From Siphonodentalium dalli (lineage: Eukaryota > Mollusca > Scaphopoda > Gadilida > Siphonodentaliidae), in assembly GCA_032622095.1 (NCBI GenBank), contig CP136067.1, forward strand, positions 126,825,030 to 126,889,029: 64,000 nt of DNA, written 5' to 3'. This document shows positions 34,996-47,079 of the stretch, piece after piece. The notes below the pieces were generated by a model that was not told the DNA's origin, made no database searches, and saw nothing but the letters and a program-made list of their open reading frames with translations. Position 1 is the stretch's first letter. The number at the start of each line of letters is the position of its first letter. A program made the translations under genes and the position numbers.

Positions 34996-36217
34996 AAACC
35001 TTCGTTCTTTCTCATAATCAAAAGGGCAGAAAAACCCGAATCCAACCAAACCAACTAGGAAGGGCCTAAGTAGTCATTACGAAGATTATTCACTCTACCC
35101 TAACCTACCGAAAACAATAGGTGTCTGCAAAACGAGAGTACCCCCATGTATGTTGGACGCTGAAGTATTCACGGTACGGACACGGAACTGAACAACGGCA
35201 CGAAGACACATAAGAGACCAGAAATGTACGTGAACCAGAACCTATAATCACTATGCTGTTAAATTATATAGTACCTTGATGTCTTCTTGGCGATAAGCAC
35301 CCCATCTTAGAGACCCCATAAAAGCCCAGCTGGGCGATTTTGAAAAAATAGTATAAAAGCCCAGCTGGGCTGCCCAGCTGGGCGGTATTAGAGTAAACTC
35401 CAAATTAAAGGATATTTTGGACGCAATAGTGATTGATTATTACTTGTGGGCGAATATCCCGAAAACTGGCCATCAGAAAGCTTTCGGAGCGAATATTGCA
35501 GACCGAAGCATCGACGGATGACCGAATTAAATTTTCGATAATTTTCACTCAGTTTTCGGCTATTTTCTAATTCTATACATCAATACAATGATGTTTACAT
35601 GTTGTAACACAACAAGTGACCATTTTTTTAAATATATACTAAAGTGTTTTTCTAAGTACATCTTTTAAAACGAGTTTTGAGACGATATCTATCGAATAAC
35701 GTGCAAGTTCCGCCCAGCTGGGCACTTTCGATAAATATTGTCTTCGCAGATTTTTGCATATTTCTACACTTTTACCCAAACTCTGATGCGCACTGGAGTA
35801 CAAACATAACAAATGATCATATTTTGTTGCACACACCAACGTTTTCTTAAAATTTAAATCATTTGAAACGAGTATTTACATGATTTTAATGAGTGTTCGT
35901 CGAACTTCGTTTACGAAATATTATGATCAACGTTTTTTACCGATTTCTTCGTTCTCACACCAACTCGAGTGCATCTGTGTGTTCAAAAATATAAAATAAC
36001 CATATATTATTTGCAAACGCCGAGAATTTGTTCATTTGGATCATTTAGAACCAGTATTTAAACGATTTTCGAACTCCCACTGAACCTCCCAGCTGGGCGG
36101 TTACGAACCTCCGGGCTGGGCGGTTACGAACGTGACTGGGCGGGTACGAACCTGGCTGGGCAGTTACGAACTATCATGCTAACTGATGCTTAAAAGATAA
36201 TGTTACTTGTGTGTATG
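34996..36217 (+). repeat. A segment, copy 5 (unit 5)
   Basis: One base shorter than the other copies (five instead of six C near 35141) and has ACGAAGATT like copy 1. It also carries GACCGAATTAA near 35520 where the others have GACCGAAGTAA. Confidence 0.9.
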
Positions 36218-37473
36218 AACCGGTCATACGCGGGGGAGGTTCTCATATTATCCGCCGGTCATATATGGGGGAGGTTCTCATATGAACATATTATCCGCCG
36301 GTCATATGCGGTGGAGGTCATATTATTCGCCGGTCATACGCGAGGGAGATTCTCATACGCGGGGGAAGTTCTCATATTATCAACCGGTCATACGTGTGGG
36401 ATGTTCTCATATGAACATATTATCTGCCGGTCATACGCGGTGTAGGTTCATATTATCCGCCGGTCATACGCGAGGGAGGTTCTCATATTATCTGCCATCA
36501 TACGCGGGGAGGTTCTCATATTATCCGCCGGTCATATGCGGGGGAGGTTCTCATATTATGCGCCGGTCATATGCGGGGGAGGTTCTCATATTATGCGCCG
36601 GTCATATGGGGGAGGTTGTCATATGAACATATTATCCGCCGGTCATATGCGGTGGAGGTTCATATTATTCGCCAGTCATACGCGAGGGAGGTTCTCATAG
36701 TATCAACCGGTCATACGTGTGGGATGTTCTCATATGAACATATTATCCGCCGGTCATACGCGGTGGAGGTTCAAATTATCTGCCGGTCATACGCGAGGGA
36801 GGTTCTCATATTATTTGCCGGTCATACGCGGGGGAGGTTCTCATATTATCCGCCGGTCATATGTGGGGGAGGTTCTCATATTATGCGCCGGTCATATGGG
36901 GGAGGTTCTCATATGAACATATTATCCGCCGGTCATATGTGGTGGAGGTTCATATTATTCACCGGTCATACGCGAGGGAGATTCTCATACGCGGGGGAGG
37001 TTCTCTTAGTATCAACCGGTCATATGTGTGGGATGTTCTCATATGAACATATTATCCGCCGGTCATAACCGGTGGAGGTTCATATTATCTGCCGGTCATA
37101 CGCGAGGGAGGTTCTCATATTATCTGCCGGTCATACGCGGGGGAGGTTCTCATATTATCCGCCTGTCATATGTGGGGGAGGTTCTCATATTATGCGCCGG
37201 TCATATGGGGGAGGTTCTCATATGAACATATTATCCGCCGGTCATATGTGGTGGAGGTTCATATTATTCACCGGTCATACGCGAGGGAGATTCTCATACG
37301 CGGGGGAGGTTCTCATAGTATCAACCGGTCATACGTGTGGGATGTTCTCATATGAACATATTATCCGCCGGTCATGCGCGGTGGAGGTTCATATTATCTG
37401 CCGGTCATACAAGAGGGAGGTTCTCATATTATCCGCCGGTCATACGGGGGAGTTTCTCATATGAACATATTAT
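36218..37473 (+). repeat. Forward arm, unit 5
   Basis: Short form without the 1010-bp insert. Private changes include GCCATCATACG near 36496, GGTTGTCATATG near 36617, TTCAAATTATC near 36771 and TTCTCTTAGTATC near 37001. Confidence 0.85.
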
Positions 37474-37484
37474 CCGCCGGTCAT

Positions 37485-40400
37485 ATAATATGTTCATATG
37501 AGAACCTCATCATATACGGCAGATAATATGTTCATATGAGAACCTCCCCCATATGACTGGCGAATACTATGAACCTCCATCGCATATGACCGGCGGATAA
37601 TATGTTCATAATAGATCCTCCCCCATATGACCGGCGGATAATATGAGAACCTCCCCCCGAGTATAACCGGCGGATAATATGAGAACCTCCCCCGCTTATG
37701 ATAATATGAGAACCTCTCTCGAATACGTATGACCGGCGTATGTGAACCTCAACCGCGTATGACCGGCGGATAATATGTTCATATGAGAACATCCCACACG
37801 TATGACCGGTGGATAATATGAGAACCTCCACCGCGTATGAGAATCTCCCTCGCGTATGACCGGCGAATAATATAAACCTCCACCGCATATGACTGGTGGA
37901 TAATATGTTCACATGAGAAACTCCCCCATATGACCGGCAGATAATATGACAACCTCCCTCGCGTATGACCGGCGAATAATATGAACCTCCACCGCATATG
38001 ACCGGTGGATAATATGTTCAAATAAGAACCTCCCCCATATGACCGGCGGATAATATGAGAACCTCCCCCGCATATGACCGGCGGATAATATGAGAACCTC
38101 CCCCGCGTATGACCGGCAGATAATATGAGAACCTCCCTCGCGTATGACCGGCGTATAATATGAACCTACACGCGTATGACCGGCAGATAATATGTTCATA
38201 TGAGAACATCCCACACGTATGACCGGTTGATTATATGAGAACCTCCCCCGCGTATGAGAATCTCCCTCGCGTATGACCGGCGAATAATATGAGAACCTCC
38301 CCCCGCGTATGACCGGTAGATAATATGAGAACCTCCCCCCGCGTATGACCGGCAGATAATATGAGAACCTCCCCCCGCGTATGACCGGCAGATAATATGA
38401 GAACCTCCCTCGCGTATGACCGGCGAATAATATGAACCTCCACCGTGTATGACCGGCGGATAATATGTTCATATGAGAACATCCCACACGTATGACCGGT
38501 TGGTAATATGAGAAACTCCCCCGCGTATGAGAATCTCCCTCGCGTATGACCGGCGAATATTATAAACCTCAACCGCATATGACCGGCGGATAATATGTTC
38601 ATATGAGAACCTCCCCCATATGACCGACGCATAATATGAGAACCTCCCCCGCGTATGACCGGCTGATAATATGAGAACCTCCCTCGCGTATGACCGGCGG
38701 ATAATATGAACCTCCACCGCGTATGACCGGCGGATAATATGTTCATATGAGAGCATCCCACACGTATGACCGGTTGATAAAATGAGAACCTCCCCCGCGT
38801 ATGAGAATCTCCCTCGCGTATGACCGGCGAATAATATAAACCTCCACCGCATATGACCGGCGTATAATATGTTCATATGAGAACCTCCCCCATATGACCG
38901 GCTCATAATATGATAACCTCCCCCGCATATGACCGGCGGTTAATATGAGAACCTCCACCCGCGTATGACCGGCAGATAATATGAGAACCTCCCTCGCGTA
39001 TGACCGGCGGATATTATGAACCTCCACCGTGTATGACCGGCGGATAATATGAACCTCCCTCGCGTATGACCGGCGGATAATATGAACCTCCACCGTGTAT
39101 GACCGGCGGATAATATGTTCGTATGAGAACATCCCACACGTATGACCGGTTGATAATATGAGAACCTACCCCACATATGACAGGCGGATAATATGAGAAC
39201 CTCCCCCGCGTATGACCGGCAGATAATATGAGAACCTCCCTCGCGTATGACCGGCGAATAATATAAACCTCCACCGCATATGACCGGCAGATAATATGTT
39301 CATATGAGAACCTCCCCCATATGACCGGCACATAAAATGAGAACCTCCCCCGCATATGATCTGCGGATAATGTGAGAACCTCCCCCCGCTTATGACTGGC
39401 AGATAATATGAGAACCTCCCTCGCGTATGACCGGCGGATAATATGAACCTCCACCGTGTATGACCGGCGGATAATATGTTCATATGAGAACAACCCACAC
39501 GTATGACCGGTTGATAATATGAGAACCTCCCCCGCGTATGAGAATCTCCCTCGCGTATGACCGGCGAATAATATGAACCTCCACCACATATGACCGGCGG
39601 ATAATATGTTCATATGAGAACCTCCCCCATATGACCGGCGCATAATATGAGAACCTCCCCCACATATGACCGGCGGATAATATGAGAACCTCCCCCGCGT
39701 ATGACCGGCAAATAATATGAGAACCTCCCTCGCGTATGACCGGCAGATAATATGAACCTCCACCGCGTATGACCGGCGGATAATATGTTCATATGAGAAC
39801 ATCCCACACGTATGACCGGTTGATACTATGAGAACCTCCCCCGCGTATGAGAATCTCCCTCACGTATGACCGGCGAATAATATGAACCTTCACCGCATGT
39901 GACCGGCGGATAATATGTTCATATGAGAACCTCCCCCATATGACCGGCGCATAATATGAGAACCTCCCCCGCATATGACCGGCGGATAATATGAGAACCT
40001 CACGCGTATGACGACAGATAATATGAGAACCTCCCTCGCGTATGACCGGCGGATAATATGAACCTACACCGCGTATGACCGGCGGATAATATGTTCATAA
40101 GAGAACATCCCACACATATGACCGGTTGATACTATGAGAACCTCCCCCGCGTATGAGAATCTCCCTCGCGTATGACCGGCGAATAATATGAACCTCCACC
40201 ACATATGACCGGCGGATAATATGTTCATATGAGAACCTCCCCCATATGACCGGCGCATAATATGAGAACCTCCCCCACATATGACCGGCGGATAATATGA
40301 GAACCTCCCCCGCGTATGACCGGCAAATAATATGAGAACCTCCCTCGCGTATGACCGGCATATAATATGAACCTCCACCGCGTATGACCGGCGGATATAT

Positions 40401-40937
40401 GAGAACATCCCACACGTATGACCGGTTGATACTATGAGAACCTCCCTCGCGTATGACTGGCGAATAATATGAACCTCCACCGCATATGACCGGCGGATAA
40501 TATGTTCATATGAGAACCTCCCCCATATGACCGGCGCATAATATGAGAACCTCCCCCGCATATGACCGGCGCATAATATGAGAACCTCCCCCGCATATGA
40601 CCGACGGATAATATGAGAACCTCCCCGCGTATGACGGCAGATAATATGAGAACCTCCCTCGCGTATGACCGGCGGATAATATGAACCTACACCGCGTATG
40701 ACCGGCAGATAATATATTCATATGAGAACATCCCACACGTATGACCGGTTGATAATATGAGAACTTCCCCCGCGTATGAGAATCTCCCTCGCGTATGACC
40801 GGCGAATAATATGAACCTCCACGGCGAATAATATGAACCTCCACCGCATATGACCGGCGGATAATATGTTCATATGAGAACCTCCCCCATATATGACCGG
40901 CGGATAATATGAGAACCTCCCCCGCGTATGACCGGTT
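37485..40937 (-). repeat. Extended inverted arm, unit 5
   Basis: The first ~750 bp match the inverted arms of units 1-4. From about 38240 the array departs and continues for ~2.7 kb as additional inverted monomers. The last ~1.9 kb is effectively the reverse complement of a forward arm next to an A segment and leads into the inverted A copy. It includes three near-identical ~51-bp monomer pairs (ACCTCCCCCCGCGTATGACC near 38296-38400). It contains the longest open frame of the locus (262 codons, 39014-39802), which I attribute to stop-free monomers. Confidence 0.85.
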
Positions 40938-41833
40938 CATACACACAAGTAACATTATCTTTTAAGCATCAGTTAGCATGATAGTTCGTAACTGCCCAGC
41001 CAGGTTCGTACCCGCCCAGTCACGTTCGTAACCGCCCAGCCCGGAGGTTCGTAACCGCCCAGCTGGGAGGTTCAGTGGGAGTTCGAAAATCGTTTAAATA
41101 CTGGTTCTAAATGATCCAAATGAACAAATTCTCGGCGTTTGCAAATAATATATGGTTATTTTATATTTTTGAACACACAGATGCACTCGAGTTGGTGTGA
41201 AAACGAAGAAATCGGTAAAAAACGTTGATCATAATATTTCGTAAACGAAGTTCGACGAACACTCAGTAAAATCATGTAAATACTCGTTTCAAATGATTTA
41301 AATTTTAAGAAAACGTTGGTGTGTGCAACAAAATATGATCATTTGTTATGTTTGTACTCCAGTGCGCATCAGAGTTTGGGTAAAAGTGTAGAAATATGCA
41401 AAAATCTGCGAAGACAATATTTATCGAAAGTGCCCAGCTGGGCGGAACTTGCACGTTATTCGATATATATCGTCTCAAAACTCGTTTTAAAAGATGTACT
41501 TAGAAAAACACTTTAGTATATATTTAAAAAAATGGTCACTTGTTGTGTTACAACATGTAAACATCATTGCATTGATGCATAGAATAAGAAAATAGCCGAA
41601 AACTGAGTGAAAATTATCGAAAATTTACTTCGGTCTTCCGTCGATGCTTCGGTCTGCAATATTCGCTCCGAAAGCTTTCTGATGGCCAGTTTTCGGGATA
41701 TTCGCAAAGAAATATATATATTAGTTGCCCACAAGTAATAATCAATCACTATTGCGTCCAAAATATCCTTTAATTTGGAGTTTACTCTAATACCGCCCAG
41801 CTGGGCCGCCCAGCTGGGCTTTTATAGGGTCTC
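40938..41833 (-). repeat. Inverted, diverged A segment (right end of the locus)
   Basis: Reverse complement of A positions ~16930-17842. It differs by a deletion of one GCCCAGCTGGGC block with its spacer near the outer end, an insertion of about 25 bp containing AAAGAAATATATATATTAG near 41706, and scattered substitutions. Homology stops at GGTCTC (41828-41833), so the outer ~310 bp of the standard A copy is missing. It faces the left-most A segment, closing the locus as an inverted structure. Confidence 0.85.
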
Positions 41834-42110
41834 GAGAAATCGACCAAAAACCGACAAGAAATCTGCGTAAAACGACGATGCTTTGATTTTGTGACCACGC
41901 CGCCTATTAACCAACCAATCGGGGACATTACTGCCACTATTGTCGATTAATTTACGAAAATGGGCCATATAAGTAATTAACTGGTGCTATTCCCGCTTAA
42001 TTCACCCGAAAACAGCGTTTAAAAGGCTTTTTAAAAATTTGAAAACGCCAGGCTTGTCTTTTAGTCACCTGCCTTAAATACTGCCAAGCTTGCATTTTAG
42101 CCACTCTCTC
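41834..42110. other. Unique flank of the satellite locus
   Basis: No repeats or coding signature seen. This is the first non-satellite DNA on the right side and useful for anchoring. Confidence 0.4.
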
Positions 42111-42117
42111 GAAAACT

Positions 42118-42303
42118 ACATATTCTAAACCAAAAACGCTCTGGGTTTTCCCCACAAACTTCTGACTTCATCAACGAGGTACTACCCATAGATTATATCC
42201 AGGGTCGCCACTCTATTCTCCCGCCAATCGGAAACATGAATTATTCTAAGACCAAAACGATCTGCTTTGCCCCGACAACTTTTCAATTTAAGGACGAGGT
42301 ACT
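42118..42303 (+). repeat. Two-copy ~121-bp tandem duplication
   Basis: ATTCTAAACCAAAAACGCTC...AACGAGGTAC (from 42121) recurs with changes as ATTCTAAGACCAAAACGATC...GACGAGGTAC (from 42242). Confidence 0.55.
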
Positions 42304-42389
42304 TTTGCTTAATATGCCTTGCTAAATGCATATCAGTATCAGATTGCTAAATGATCACACTGTCTCCATCGCACTCTCCCACATCTCCC

Positions 42390-42595
42390 ATTGCAGGTGC
42401 AAGATAATAACCTGCAGATGCAAGACAGATAAATTGCAGGTGCACGATAGCTGACTTGCTGATGCAAGATAACAACTTGCACGTGAAATATAAATTACTT
42501 GGATGTGCAAGTTAATAACTAAAAATTCTTAGCTAACTTGCATTTGCAAGTTATTTATCTTACAGGTGCAAGTTAAATAAATTGCACCTGCAATA
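42390..42595. repeat. TGCAAGT / ACCTGCA interspersed short repeats
   Basis: About ten half-sites of TTGCACCTGCAA and TGCAAGTTAA in both orientations, spaced 18-30 bp apart, often with ATAA between them. No clean tandem period. The words can pair with each other as small hairpins. Confidence 0.55.
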
Positions 42596-42599
42596 TAAT

Positions 42600-43190
42600 A
42601 CCTTCCATGTATTATACTGCAGTAAGAACGTTTTTGTTTTTAAATGTTGTTTTACTCACATATCGGCAATATGTTTGTCATATATACTAATAGTCATTAT
42701 TTACAACACTCAGCTGTTCAAAATACTCAAATGGAAATCAATTCCTAGCGAACATGAGACTAGCTATCGAACCAGCTTAAGTTGTATACATAATGGGATC
42801 TGTTTCAAGTTATACTATCATATATATTAGTCATGAATGCAACTGGTTATCCAGAAGCTCACCATCTCCACAACGGCAGTATAATGTCGGCCAATAAAGC
42901 GAATAACGATTTATCTATAGAACATTTATCAGTTTTGTTGCAGTTGGCTCACCATACATTACCAGTCGATGTGATGAATTCTACCCGTGAAACAGTTTGC
43001 GATTACAAAACGTATACCGGCACGGGTAGCTAGCTACCCGTATACCTACCCGTATGCGTACCGATTTGAAATCGCAAACTTGTTACTAATGTTGGTCTTC
43101 CGGTATGCTGTTTCGCCGTTTCTCGACCGATAGAGTCGTTGAAAATTGAGACACATGGATGCATTGAACTCAGTGGTGTCACGGAATACG
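42600..43190. other. Stretch without recognisable genes; one short palindrome
   Basis: A perfect 20-bp palindrome ACGGGTAGCTAGCTACCCGT lies at about 43023-43042, with more ACCCGTA words after it. A 66-codon plus-strand frame (42833-43033) has no family signature. Confidence 0.4.
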
Positions 43191-43760
43191 TGCCGTTGAT
43201 ATCAGACGTCTTAAATGGGCACTACTAAATAATTAATCATACAAGAGCGTTCCTGGTCAGCTTAGAATATATGTAGGAGCATTATACACATGGGTCACCT
43301 GGCCAGTGGAATGTAATGTGGTACGCACATTTGACATCAGATGACTTACAGGGAGGGGGGCCAATACATTATGTGTACATAGAAAATTAATAAAGCGCGT
43401 AACGCGGAATATTATGGGATGGGTTCCGTTGATTCTATGTGACTTCGGATAGGTGCCGTTGACCTCATACGACTTAAAGGGACACTAAACTATTATCAAT
43501 AAAGAGCGTTTCTTATCAGTTTAGAAGATATGTAGGAACATTGGTACACATTGGTCACTTGACCAGGGAAATACCATGGGTTCGGTGCCTTTGACTTAAA
43601 GTTGGACTACTAAATTATATTATCATATATTATCAATAAAGAGCACTTATTCTCAGCTCAGAAGATATGTTTGGCAATTGGTACACAGTGGTAACATGGC
43701 ACGGGAAGGTCATGGGGCAGGTGCTATTGACCTCATATGACTGCAAATTGGGACCCAAAT
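43190..43760 (+). repeat. Degenerate tandem repeat, three to four copies
   Basis: Blocks starting GTGCCGTTGA (about 43192), TGCCGTTGACCTCATACGAC (about 43453), GTGCCTTTGACTTAAAG (about 43583) and GGTGCTATTGACCTCATATG (about 43720) share the order GACTTAAA, ACTACTAAAT, CAATAAAGAGCG, AGAAGATATGTAGG, TGGTACACA, GGTCAC. Copies are 120-260 bp apart. Confidence 0.6.
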
Positions 43761-43942
43761 AAAACAGTCTGTCTGTCAATCTATCGTACACCCATGAATA
43801 ACGTAGAAAACATATGGAAGCCAAGTCTTTAATATAACATAATATATTAGGACTAAAACCAAACACAATCAATTCAATACAATATTACAGTACACTAGCA
43901 ACAAAATAACTAGTTTGTTGATGAACTGCACCTCTTTTGTTA

Positions 43943-43996
43943 TTGATCCTAAAATTTGCCATGTCATCAAGGGATTAGGGATTGGGGATTTATTAC
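43943..43996 (+). repeat. Short dispersed duplicate, copy 1
   Basis: GATCCTAAAATTTGCCATGT followed by CATCAAGGGATTAGGGATT recurs at 44609-44662 with few changes. Confidence 0.55.
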
Positions 43997-44002
43997 CACT
44001 TG

Positions 44003-44608
44003 TGTGTACAGTAGACGTAGCATGTCGTCACTCGTCTAATTAACAGCCATTGTTATTGTGTGGAGAAATCAAGACATAGAGTGTATGTTGATAATTATTA
44101 AGACATGCGTGCGTCGTTTTAAATGTAAATAGTAAAATAGTAGCAAATAAAGAAATATTTTCTTAATCATGGATAGTTTACTGAATAATTGAAATTGATG
44201 TGTATTTATTTCTGAAAGTTTGCTTGGTTGTTGCAATTCCGGCCAATGTATTGTCGGCCCAGCGATCAGATTCGGTGATCTTCCAAAGTAAAATCCTATT
44301 TTGCCAATTTATTATTTTAGTAGTATATAGTTAAAAATAAAATCTTATCGTTGTAATTATAAGCCATCAACGTCGTTTTTCTATTGATCTATATTATATG
44401 CGTATATATTATCAGGGGGCGAACAGCAAACTTAGTATAATTCCACTATGCAGAACTCTTCAGTTTGTTGTTCACCCGCTGAGCCATCTTGTTGTTCACC
44501 CACTTACGCTCTACAGACCGCTAGAACAACGGCGTTGGTGGCATATCAAAATATGTAAGTATACATTGTATATGCATACGTAAAATTAATGGAGCACATT
44601 GTGTATAT
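44003..44608. other. AT-rich stretch without recognisable features
   Basis: No supportable feature. Confidence 0.35.
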
Positions 44609-44662
44609 CGATCCTAAAACCTGGCATGTCATCAAGGGATTAGAGATTTGGGATTTATTACA
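44609..44662 (+). repeat. Short dispersed duplicate, copy 2
   Basis: GATCCTAAAACCTGGCATGT followed by CATCAAGGGATTAGAGATT matches the block at 43943. Confidence 0.55.
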
Positions 44663-44859
44663 GCTTTATGTATTTGTTTGCATATATCGAATATCACATC
44701 TCCTGCATGTGGGTTTATTATTGTGAAACATGTGTATATGCTATATATGCACATTGTGTGCATGTATATATATGTACCTTTGAATTGGCATACACTATGG
44801 ATACCGACAAACTTCATAAAACAGTTTTGGCAACTATTTCCATCAAATTTATAAATAAT

Positions 44860-44949
44860 CATCTTCATGGTGTATGACGATTCTAATAAGGTGGTTTAGT
44901 TATTCATCTTCATGATATACGACGATTCTAATAAGGTGGTTTAAATATT
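44860..44949 (+). repeat. 45-bp tandem duplication
   Basis: CATCTTCATGGTGTATGACG and CATCTTCATGATATACGACG both continue into ATTCTAATAAGGTGGTTTA. Two copies with three or four differences. Confidence 0.7.
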
Positions 44950-45590
44950 CGCCAAATTGGTGTCGTTCGAGTCAGGGATGTGAAAGGGATGGAAACTTAA
45001 GTTGATAAAAAAGCTTGCAATTATTTGTGCCTGCCATTGATCCAGCTACAGTCTGAACATGTCATACTGTTACTTGTAGAATTTAATTCCGATAGTTATA
45101 GCTAAAAATGGGCAATATATATAAGCATCTGGTGCCAATTCGCGAACGTATTGTCTGCATGTGCATGTAGCCTTAACATAAGACTAGACTGTCACTAGAT
45201 GCAGCATCAACCTCGTCCCCACATTTCCATAATCACCTATATTGATTGTTGTCGCTTGTCAATGATTCAGTCGGAAGAGGGCCTTTGATGCTTAATTGCA
45301 AAACGTTGAATGAAGTACTCAACACGACAAACACAAATGGGGTTTACTCTCCAAGACATACCTGTTGTTGTGGGATATTGTAGATCATCTTATGAGACTG
45401 GTGCCCTTTTGTTGTCGCCGGATTGTCGTCAAAGAGCATAATTTGAGAGGGGACAAAATTACCCTTTTGTTAATCAAATAACGTTCTATTGAAATTAACT
45501 TTCTATAGGAAAGTCCGTACCGGCTTATAGAAGCTCCTGATGTCTACCTGGATAAAGGCTTTGTCTGGAATAGACTTTAGCAGTAACCTT
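44950..45590. other. Stretch without recognisable features
   Basis: No supportable feature. Confidence 0.35.
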
Positions 45591-45726
45591 GGTTTCCTAA
45601 TGTACGTACATAATCTAAAGGAATATGCCGAATCACAAGCCTATAAATCGCAAAGCGATTTATATGATTTTGTGATTTGGCATAATATTATTATGCCTTT
45701 AGACTGTGTACTTACATGAGGAAACC
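45591..45726. mobile_element. 136-bp palindromic MITE-like element
   Basis: The outer GGTTTCCTAATGTACGTACA pairs with TGTGTACTTACATGAGGAAACC. The arms continue through TCTAAAGG, ATGCCGAATCACAA and close on AAATCGC-AAA-GCGATTT at 45645-45661. Small indels separate the arms. Confidence 0.65.
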
Positions 45727-46455
45727 TTGATTATTTTATTTATAATTATGCCATTTGGTATTAAATATCGATTATTAAAAATAAGTTTTGCCATTTACAA
45801 GACGGTTGGAACAGGGAATTATATTGTGTCATATAAGGGGCCAAACGAGATTCACTGTCCGAATAATATCGAGCGAGTTGGTTTCTCCCGAGGTGTATGT
45901 CAAAGACGGAACAGAAAACATGGCCGAAACGCATAATTAATAATTTTAGAAGAGGAGCACACATTTTAATCTCCGTGTTTACTGGGACTCATTAGCGTGT
46001 GATAGTAAGTTTAGTGAACATTTTCTTACAGGACTTATCCTATATCTGTCCGCATTCAATAAAAACAATTCGATTTTTTCACACACAGCAGTCACATGAG
46101 ATTATACCAAGAAAAACAAGTTTTCGGAAGATAAACCATCATGATATTTAAGGAATATTAGAAAGATGATGTATTTTTCAAAAACTTTCATTGGTCAAAT
46201 TTCAAGTGATTGTTCAAAAACATTTTTGTATTCATCATAGACTATTTTGTAAAAGTACCCTGACTAGTAATTTGTACTGAGTTTATGCCCGGGTTTTGTG
46301 TGGTAATTGTTTAATTACATTGAAATAGTAATAACTAAACAAGATCAAATCTTTAAATTTAAAGTTCATTCTCATCACGGTGGTCAATCATCGTCATTTC
46401 ATGACTGGATCATTGAATAAATGTTTTCTATGAAATATAGAAATTACAATTTTTG
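45727..46455. other. AT-rich stretch without recognisable features
   Basis: No supportable feature. Confidence 0.35.
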
Positions 46456-46513
46456 AAAACAGGATTGGATAACAACCCCACATTTATCTTGTTAAACGAG
46501 AATGCCACAATCT

Positions 46514-47042
46514 TGTCAAGCACATCCTGAATTCCACTATTATAGTGATATTCCACTATTATAGTGATATTTGACTATAACATATTAATGTTTCCTTTAT
46601 TTGCGTCAGGAATAAAAGACGGCGCATACCAGTGCAAGCCAAATGTCACTCTTAAAAATATCGCAGCGAATGAACAGTCTTCCGACAAAATTCGTTGTGC
46701 AATCTTTTGCGCCAGCTTTGATATTCAATACTATTATAATATTACTAATATATCCCGTTCTAAATGACAGTAGCAGGATGACTCAATCACTCCTTCATAA
46801 CAATATTTTAACTAATTACATGCTAATAGAGTTGCTTATCGTGTGCCGTCATGATAAATCATTCTCCTGGACAAACTATATGTATGATACCGAATTAGTG
46901 CGACCTGATTTTGAATTTTATTTGTGTGAAATATTATTTTGGAATATCCCTCATTTGTCAAATTAACAAAGCGGTAATGGTCAAATATCACTATAATAGT
47001 GGAATATCACTATAATAGTGGAATTCGTGATGTGCCTGACCT
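46514..47042. mobile_element. ~0.53-kb foldback element with palindromic TIRs
   Basis: The inner 47 bp of the inverted repeats are a perfect match (46529-46575 and 46980-47026). Each consists of two tandem copies of the self-complementary word CCACTATTATAGTG. Outside them GTCAAGCACATC and its partner GATGTGCCTGAC extend the repeat with mismatches, and weaker pairing may reach 46460 and 47075. The ~400-bp interior has a 107-codon plus-strand frame without a recognisable family. Confidence 0.7.
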
Positions 47043-47079
47043 GACAATAGAGCCATCACGATTTGGAGTTGTTTCCTTG

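Larger units (their letters stand above)
16620..41833. repeat. 25-kb hierarchical satellite locus (macrosatellite)
   Basis: A long array with four levels. Level 1: a ~35-bp minisatellite monomer, for example 22239-22273, starting CCGCCGGTCATATG and ending GGTTCTCATATTAT, with 33- and 43-bp variants. Level 2: a 309-bp higher-order repeat (GTGTGGGATGTTCTC recurs at 18342, 18651 and 18960). Level 3: a forward arm and an inverted arm meeting at a hairpin. Level 4: macro-units made of a 1.22-kb A segment plus both arms. A segments start at 16620, 20709, 25808, 30907 and 34996, giving periods of 4089, 5099, 5099 and 4089 bp. A sixth, inverted A copy closes the locus. Units 1-4 are nearly identical, so amplification or homogenisation is recent. 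I see no coding function. Confidence 0.95.

Noticed and set aside
17843-40937. Dozens of open reading frames of 60-262 codons in the minisatellite arms
   Set aside because: They follow the strand on which the monomer lacks stops, overlap each other in several frames, and drift through all phases because the monomer length is not a multiple of three. No signal, splice or family evidence.
17843-41000. CRISPR-like array of ~35-bp repeats
   Set aside because: Repeats are contiguous with no unique spacers, occur in both orientations and lie in eukaryotic DNA with no cas genes.
43970-44000. TTAGGG-like telomeric words (GGGATTAGGGATTGGGG)
   Set aside because: Only one or two units, and the surrounding block is duplicated at 44609 as part of a different repeat.
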